A DNA stretch of 15,960 nucleotides from CANKBT01 sp038236005 (lineage in GTDB: Bacteria; Actinomycetota; Actinomycetes; Mycobacteriales; SCTD01): assembly GCA_038236005.1 (NCBI GenBank), contig JBBSTI010000074.1:1-15960 (forward strand), in the 5' to 3' direction. The position numbers and the translations under genes were made by a program. The notes beneath the pieces are model-generated. The model had not been told where the DNA came from. It did not search any database and saw nothing but the letters and a program-made list of their open reading frames with translations. This document shows, one piece after another, positions 11,600 through 15,960 of the stretch (positions are counted from its first letter, which is position 1; every line of letters starts with the position of its first letter).

Positions 11600-14024
11600 C
11601 GGCAGTCCCCTTCGTGATCGTGACGACGTCGCCGGCGGTCGCCACCAGGTCTCGACGGACGGCGGCGTCCGGCGACCTGGTCGGCAGCCACACCACCCGG
11701 TCGGGAAGATCGGCGAGGACGAGCGGCAGGGTCAGACTGCCACGAGCCGAGCCGACCGTGACCAGATCCCCCTCCTGGACGCCGATCTCGGCTGCCGTCG
11801 CCGGGGACAGGTGCAGCCGGCTGCGCTTGGCGGTCCCGGCGAGGAACGGCTCACCGTCCTGCAGGGAACCGTCGTCCAGCAGCCAGGTCCAGGTGGCGAG
11901 CACGGCCTCGCCGCCGGCTGGCACGGGGGGTCCTGCGGCAGGCACCGTGGGAGGCTCCGGGTGCTCGTCGGCGGAACCGAGCAGAGCGATCTCGGCGCGT
12001 GCCGAGGCCACGTCCGGCAGTCCGAGCGGGGTGTCGAGCTCGTCGGCCAGCACGTGCAGGACGCGGAGGTCGGGCAGCGCCCCGGTGGTGCGCAGCACCT
12101 GCTCGAAGGGCCGGGCCCGGCCCTCCCAGTCGAGGTAGGTGCCGGACTTCTCGACGGCGGGGGCGATCGGCAGCACGACGTCGGCACGGTCGGTCACCGC
12201 GGAACGTCGCAGCTCGAGGCTCACCACGAACTGGGCCGCCTCGAGCGCGTCCAGGGCGAGCTCGGGGTCCGGGCAGTCTGCCGGGTCCACGCCGCCCACC
12301 AGCAGGCCGGAAAGCTCGCCGGCCAGGACGGCCGCGAAGATGGCACTGAGGTCGCGACCCGGCGTCGAGGGCAGGTCCGTCCCCCATACCGTGGCGACCT
12401 CGGCGCGGTGGCCGACGTCGGCGACCGTACGCCCGCCGGGCAGCAGGCTGGGCAGCGCTCCTGCGTCGACCGCTCCGCGCTCCCCCGCGCGCCGTGGGAT
12501 CCAGGCCAGCCGGGCCCCGGTCAGGGCCGCGAGCCGGGCCGCGGCCGAGAGCGCGCCCGGGCTGCTCGCGAGCCGTTCACCGACCAGCAGGACGGCGCCG
12601 GGGACTCGCAGCGCCGCGGCGGCGTCGCTCGGCGCGCCTGCCGGTGCGCCGTCGGCGAGCGCGTCGAGCACCTCGGCCTCCAGGCCAGGCACCGTGACGA
12701 GCAGTCGAGCAGCCGTCTTGATCGCTCCCGGCGAACGGAACGGCGCAAGGGTGAACACCTGCGTGCCGCGCTGTCGGACGGCTTTGCGGATCCGCAGGAA
12801 GACGATCGGCGACTCCTCCTCCGGTTCGAAGCCGGCCATCACGACGGACGGCGCTGCCTCCAGGTCGGCGTAGGTGACCGACTCTCCGACGTAGCGACCG
12901 GCCACCCGGGAGGCGAGGAAGTCGAGCTCCTCGTCGCTGTGCGGTCGTGCCCGGGTGTCGACGTCGTGCGTGCCGAGGGCTACCCGGGCGAACTTGGCGT
13001 ACGCGTAGGCGTCCTCGACCGTCAGCCGGCCGCCGGGCAGCACGCCGACCCCGCCGGCGTCGCGGGCGAGCGCCAGGCCACGGGCCGCCACGTCCAGCGC
13101 CTCGGTCCAGGACGTCTCGGCGAGGACGCCGTCCTCGCCGCGCACCAGCGGCACGGTCAGCCGATCGCCCTGCTGGGAGTAGGTGAAGGCCCAGCGGCCC
13201 TTGTCGCAGTTCCACTCCTCGTTGACCGCGGGGTCGTTGCCGGCCAGGCGGCGCAGCACCTTCCCGCGACGATGGTCGGTGCGCAGCGCGCAGCCCGACG
13301 CGCAGTGCTCGCAGACCATCGGGGAGGACACCAGGTCGAACGGTCGCGCCCGGAAACGGTAGGCCGCCCCGGTGAGAGCGCCGACCGGGCAGATCTGCAC
13401 GGTGTTGCCGGAGAAGTAGCTCTCGAAGGGGGTGTCGGTATAGATCGCGACCTGCTGCAGCGCCCCCCGCTCGAACAGCTCGATGAACGGGTCCCCGGCG
13501 ATCTGCTGGCTGAACCGGGTGCAGCGTGCGCAGAGCACGCAACGCTCACGGTCGAGCAGGACCTGGCTGGAGATGGCGAGCGGCTTGGGAAAGGTGCGCT
13601 TCTGGTCGTTGAACCGGGAGCTGCCGGTGCCGCTGCTCAGCGACTGGTTCTGCAGCGGGCACTCACCCCCCTTGTCGCAGACCGGGCAGTCGAGCGGGTG
13701 GTTGATGAGCAGCATCTCCAGGATGCCCTCTTGCGCCTTCTTCGCGACACCGCTGGTGTGCTGGGTCCTGACGACCATGCCCTCGGTGGCCGTCGAGGTG
13801 CACGAGGTGAGCGGCTTGCGCTGGCCCTCCACGTCGACGATGCACTGGCGGCACGCACCGACCGGGTCCAGCAGCGGGTGGTCGCAGAACCTCGGCACCT
13901 GGATGCCGAGCAGCTCCGCGGCCCGGATCAGCAGGGTGCCCTTCGGCACGCTGATCTCGAGCCCGTCGATCGTCAGCGTGACGAGCTCGACGTCGGAGTC
14001 GGGACGGACGGGGGAGACGGTCAT
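11592..14024 (-). CDS. nuoG: NADH-quinone oxidoreductase subunit G
   Basis: NuoG is the large peripheral-arm subunit that carries electrons through several Fe-S clusters. With ATG at 14024 it has 810 residues. The 2Fe-2S ferredoxin domain has C47, C58, C61 and C75. The N5 site is H109, C113, C116 and C122; the N4 site is C162, C165, C168 and C212. A further four cysteines, C238, C241, C245 and C273, match the off-path N7 cluster found in many bacteria but absent from mitochondria. The rest is a molybdopterin-oxidoreductase-like domain that has lost its cofactor in this family, ending in a beta-barrel region (LHLSPATAAEIGVQEGDLVTV). The chosen ATG overlaps the nuoF stop (ATGA) with GGAG about 8 nt upstream. 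The frame is open further upstream, but only within nuoF. Confidence 0.97.
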   Translation of the reverse strand: MTVSPVRPDSDVELVTLTIDGLEISVPKGTLLIRAAELLGIQVPRFCDHPLLDPVGACRQCIVDVEGQRKPLTSCTSTATEGMVVRTQHTSGVAKKAQEGILEMLLINHPLDCPVCDKGGECPLQNQSLSSGTGSSRFNDQKRTFPKPLAISSQVLLDRERCVLCARCTRFSQQIAGDPFIELFERGALQQVAIYTDTPFESYFSGNTVQICPVGALTGAAYRFRARPFDLVSSPMVCEHCASGCALRTDHRRGKVLRRLAGNDPAVNEEWNCDKGRWAFTYSQQGDRLTVPLVRGEDGVLAETSWTEALDVAARGLALARDAGGVGVLPGGRLTVEDAYAYAKFARVALGTHDVDTRARPHSDEELDFLASRVAGRYVGESVTYADLEAAPSVVMAGFEPEEESPIVFLRIRKAVRQRGTQVFTLAPFRSPGAIKTAARLLVTVPGLEAEVLDALADGAPAGAPSDAAAALRVPGAVLLVGERLASSPGALSAAARLAALTGARLAWIPRRAGERGAVDAGALPSLLPGGRTVADVGHRAEVATVWGTDLPSTPGRDLSAIFAAVLAGELSGLLVGGVDPADCPDPELALDALEAAQFVVSLELRRSAVTDRADVVLPIAPAVEKSGTYLDWEGRARPFEQVLRTTGALPDLRVLHVLADELDTPLGLPDVASARAEIALLGSADEHPEPPTVPAAGPPVPAGGEAVLATWTWLLDDGSLQDGEPFLAGTAKRSRLHLSPATAAEIGVQEGDLVTVGSARGSLTLPLVLADLPDRVVWLPTRSPDAAVRRDLVATAGDVVTITKGTADA

Positions 14025-15319
14025 GCCGAGGCTCCAGCGAGCGCGCCGCCCCAGCGGGCGGACGCGCGATAGGGGAACAGCTCGCTCGCCGGGGTGTGCG
14101 CCCCGGCGAGGAACTCGTCCCGGAAATATTGGACGCCGGACACGATCGGGCTGGTGGCGCCGTCGCCCAGCGCGCAGAAGGCGCGGCCGAAGATGTTGTC
14201 GCAGGTGTCGAGCAGGGTGTCGATGTCCTCCTCGGTGCCCTGACCGGCCTCCAGACGGGTGAGGATCTGCACCATCCAATAGGTGCCTTCACGACATGGG
14301 GTGCACTTGCCGCAGGACTCGTGCGCGTAGAACTCCGTCCAGCGCAGCACGGCCCGCACGACCGAGGTGGTCTGGTCGAAGCACTGCAGCGCTTTGGTGC
14401 CGAGCATGCTGCCGGCGCCCGCGACGCCTTCGTAGTCCAGCGGGACGTCGAGGTGCTCGGCGGTGAGGATCGGGGTCGAGGACCCGCCCGGGGTCCAGAA
14501 CTTCAGCTCCGAGCCGTCCCGCATCCCGCCAGAGATGTCCAGCAGCTCGCGGAGCGTGATGCCGAGCGGGGCTTCGTACTGCCCGGGCCGCTTCACGTGG
14601 CCGGACAAGGAGTAGAGCGTGTAGCCCTTGCTCTTCTCGGTCCCCATCGAGGAGAACCAGTCGGCGCCGCCGAGCACGATGCTCGGGACGCTGGCGATGG
14701 ACTCGACGTTGTTGACGACGGTCGGGCTCGAGTAGAGGCCGTGGGTGGCCGGGAACGGCGGGCGCAGGCGCGGCTGGCCGCGATAGCCCTCCAGGGAGTC
14801 GAGCAGCGCCGTCTCCTCACCGCAGATGTACGCGCCGGAGCCCGCGTGCACGACGATCTTCAGGTCCCCGGTGAGACCGGCCGCCTCGGCCTCGAGCACC
14901 GCGTGCTGCAAGCGCCGGAGCACGTGCAGCTCCTCGCCCCGGATGTAGATGAAGGCATGGCTCGCTCGGATCGCGTAGCAGGCGATGATGATGCCTTCGA
15001 CCAGCACGTGCGGGTTGGCCATCATGAGCGGGGTGTCCTTGCAGGTCCCCGGCTCGCTCTCGTCGGCGTTGACCACGAGGTAGTGCTCCTTGGCCGCCTG
15101 GCCCTCGGTGCCCTGCGGGATGAACTGCCACTTCATGCCGGTCGGGACGCCGGCGCCTCCGCGGCCACGCAGCCCTGAGTCCTTGACCAGGGCGATGATC
15201 GCGTCGGGGTCCATCGCCAGCGCCTTGGGCAGCGCCTCGTAGCCGCGGTGGCGGCGGTAGCCCTCGAGGGTGAAGGAGTCGGTGTCGCCCCAGCCGCGGG
15301 ACAGGACGGGCGTGAACAT
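14021..15319 (-). CDS. nuoF: NADH-quinone oxidoreductase subunit F (FMN and NADH site)
   Basis: NuoF is the entry point of complex I: it binds NADH and FMN and passes electrons to cluster N3. The 432-residue protein has the glycine-rich GRGGAGVPTGMKW (residues 52-64) for nucleotide binding, NADESEPGTCKD (84-95) near the flavin, GAYICGEETALL (162-173) and a SPTVVNNVES segment. The 4Fe-4S ligands of N3 are C336, C339 and C342 in ESCGKCTPCREGT, and C382 in FCALGD. The length matches the family. ATG at 15319 overlaps the nuoE stop by one base (TGATG), and its stop overlaps nuoG by 4 nt. Confidence 0.98.
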   Translation of the reverse strand: MFTPVLSRGWGDTDSFTLEGYRRHRGYEALPKALAMDPDAIIALVKDSGLRGRGGAGVPTGMKWQFIPQGTEGQAAKEHYLVVNADESEPGTCKDTPLMMANPHVLVEGIIIACYAIRASHAFIYIRGEELHVLRRLQHAVLEAEAAGLTGDLKIVVHAGSGAYICGEETALLDSLEGYRGQPRLRPPFPATHGLYSSPTVVNNVESIASVPSIVLGGADWFSSMGTEKSKGYTLYSLSGHVKRPGQYEAPLGITLRELLDISGGMRDGSELKFWTPGGSSTPILTAEHLDVPLDYEGVAGAGSMLGTKALQCFDQTTSVVRAVLRWTEFYAHESCGKCTPCREGTYWMVQILTRLEAGQGTEEDIDTLLDTCDNIFGRAFCALGDGATSPIVSGVQYFRDEFLAGAHTPASELFPYRASARWGGALAGASA

Positions 15320-15960
15320 CAGCTGATCCTCTTGCTAGGGGCGGTCGTCTGGTCGTTCTCGTCGGGGTAGGCGGGAGCGGTGTCGCCCCGCTCGGTCGCC
15401 AGCTGCAGACCGGCAAGGGTCGCGGGTCCGGCCTGCACGCCTTCGACGGCCCGACCGTCCGGGAAGCCGGCGAGCACCCGCGAGGCCTCCTTGAAGGTGC
15501 ACTGCGTGCGCGGACCGCGGGTCGGGGCGACCGGCTCGCCCGCCTTCAGCCCGTCCAGCACCGCGAGGGCGCTCTCCGGGGTCTGGTCGTCGTAGAACTC
15601 CCAGTTGACCATCATCACCGGGGCGTAGTCGCAGGCCGCGTTGCACTCGATGTGCTCGAGGCTGAACACGCCGTCCTCGGTGGTCTCGTTGTGGCCGACC
15701 CCGAGGTGCTCCGAGACGGTCTCGAGGATCTCGTCGCCGCCGAGGACCGCGCAGAGCGTGTTGGTGCAGACCCCGACGTGGTAGGTGCCGGCCGGCCGAC
15801 GGCGGTACATCGTGTAGAAGGTCGCGACCGCGCCCACCTCGGCCTTGGTGAGCCCGAGCTCCTCGGCGCACAGCGTGATCCCGGCCGGGCTGACGTAGCC
15901 CTCCTCGGCCTGGCACAGGTGCAGCATCGGCAGCAGGGCCGAACGCGGCTGCGGGTAGCG
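15319..15960 (-). CDS. nuoE: NADH-quinone oxidoreductase subunit E, 5' end outside window
   Basis: NuoE is the 2Fe-2S (cluster N1a) thioredoxin-like subunit that sits beside NuoF. The frame is open to the right edge, so the first residues are missing; the visible part begins RYPQPRSALLPMLHL, the usual start of the family's helical domain. The cluster ligands are the CTNTLC pair and the CNAAC pair (15768-15751 and 15645-15631), with family spacing. About 60 hydrophilic C-terminal residues beyond the core are common in actinobacterial NuoE. The internal ATG at 15927 is not the real start, because conserved sequence continues upstream. The stop shares a base with the nuoF start. Confidence 0.96.
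   Translation of the reverse strand, partial: RYPQPRSALLPMLHLCQAEEGYVSPAGITLCAEELGLTKAEVGAVATFYTMYRRRPAGTYHVGVCTNTLCAVLGGDEILETVSEHLGVGHNETTEDGVFSLEHIECNAACDYAPVMMVNWEFYDDQTPESALAVLDGLKAGEPVAPTRGPRTQCTFKEASRVLAGFPDGRAVEGVQAGPATLAGLQLATERGDTAPAYPDENDQTTAPSKRIS

Noticed and set aside
11343..14072. 909-codon plus-strand open frame opposite nuoG
   Set aside because: It is antisense to a clear nuoG with all cluster ligands. The translation is Arg/Gly/Asp/Gln-rich without domain motifs, as expected when G/C third positions remove stop codons from the opposite strand.
14025..14279. 85-residue N-terminal extension of nuoG
   Set aside because: Lies inside nuoF and is Arg/Gly/His-rich; the ferredoxin domain begins right after the ATG at 14024.
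1..15960. Mobile element, prophage, CRISPR or defence system
   Set aside because: No transposase, integrase or repeat-spacer pattern was seen; nearly every base belongs to core housekeeping genes in a conserved order.

Overview
The window looks like chromosomal core DNA from a high-GC Gram-positive bacterium (class Actinomycetes). Reasons: very strong G/C bias at third codon positions, GTG starts, an M48 HtpX homologue of actinobacterial type, a zinc-type L33 gene linked to a Tyr-Thr-Met tRNA cluster, and the order nuo operon - polyprenyl synthase - htpX - yajQ - tRNAs - rpmG - aminotransferase, which resembles the Streptomyces-type neighbourhood as I remember it. The genus cannot be fixed by reading alone. 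All genes look intact and in frame; no transposase, integrase, CRISPR array, phage gene or rRNA was seen.

Left end (1-906): the last 56 codons of a class I/II aminotransferase (probably aspartate aminotransferase) run rightward and meet rpmG, which runs leftward, at a strong GC hairpin (182-209). Upstream of rpmG on the minus strand are tRNA-Met(CAT), tRNA-Thr(GGT) and tRNA-Tyr(GTA), so the transcription order is Tyr-Thr-Met-rpmG. A candidate promoter lies just upstream of tRNA-Tyr. The divergent spacer 809-906 also holds the leader of yajQ.

Middle left (907-3354): yajQ (+) converges on htpX (-), the two stop codons being packed into one CTAG. Upstream of htpX is a trans-polyprenyl diphosphate synthase whose motif region suggests a long-chain product, probably the menaquinone side chain.

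Rest (3377-15960): ten minus-strand genes of respiratory complex I in the canonical order nuoE-F-G-H-I-J-K-L-M-N; nuoE is cut by the right edge and nuoA-D must lie beyond it. E, F and G form the NADH-oxidising arm with the FMN site and Fe-S clusters, I carries two 4Fe-4S clusters towards quinone, H helps form the quinone site, and J, K, L, M and N form the membrane proton-pumping arm. Nearly all junctions overlap by 1-8 nt; the only real gap is 77 nt between nuoK and nuoL. The polyprenyl synthase starts 22 nt after nuoN, so complex I and a probable quinone-tail enzyme may be co-transcribed.

I found no convincing new system. The points worth a second look are modest: a roughly 50-residue hydrophilic insertion in NuoM, long Pro-rich tails on NuoH and NuoJ, the structured nuoK-nuoL spacer, and small palindromes and repeats around the tRNA and yajQ promoters. 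No gene-free stretch exceeds about 100 bases.
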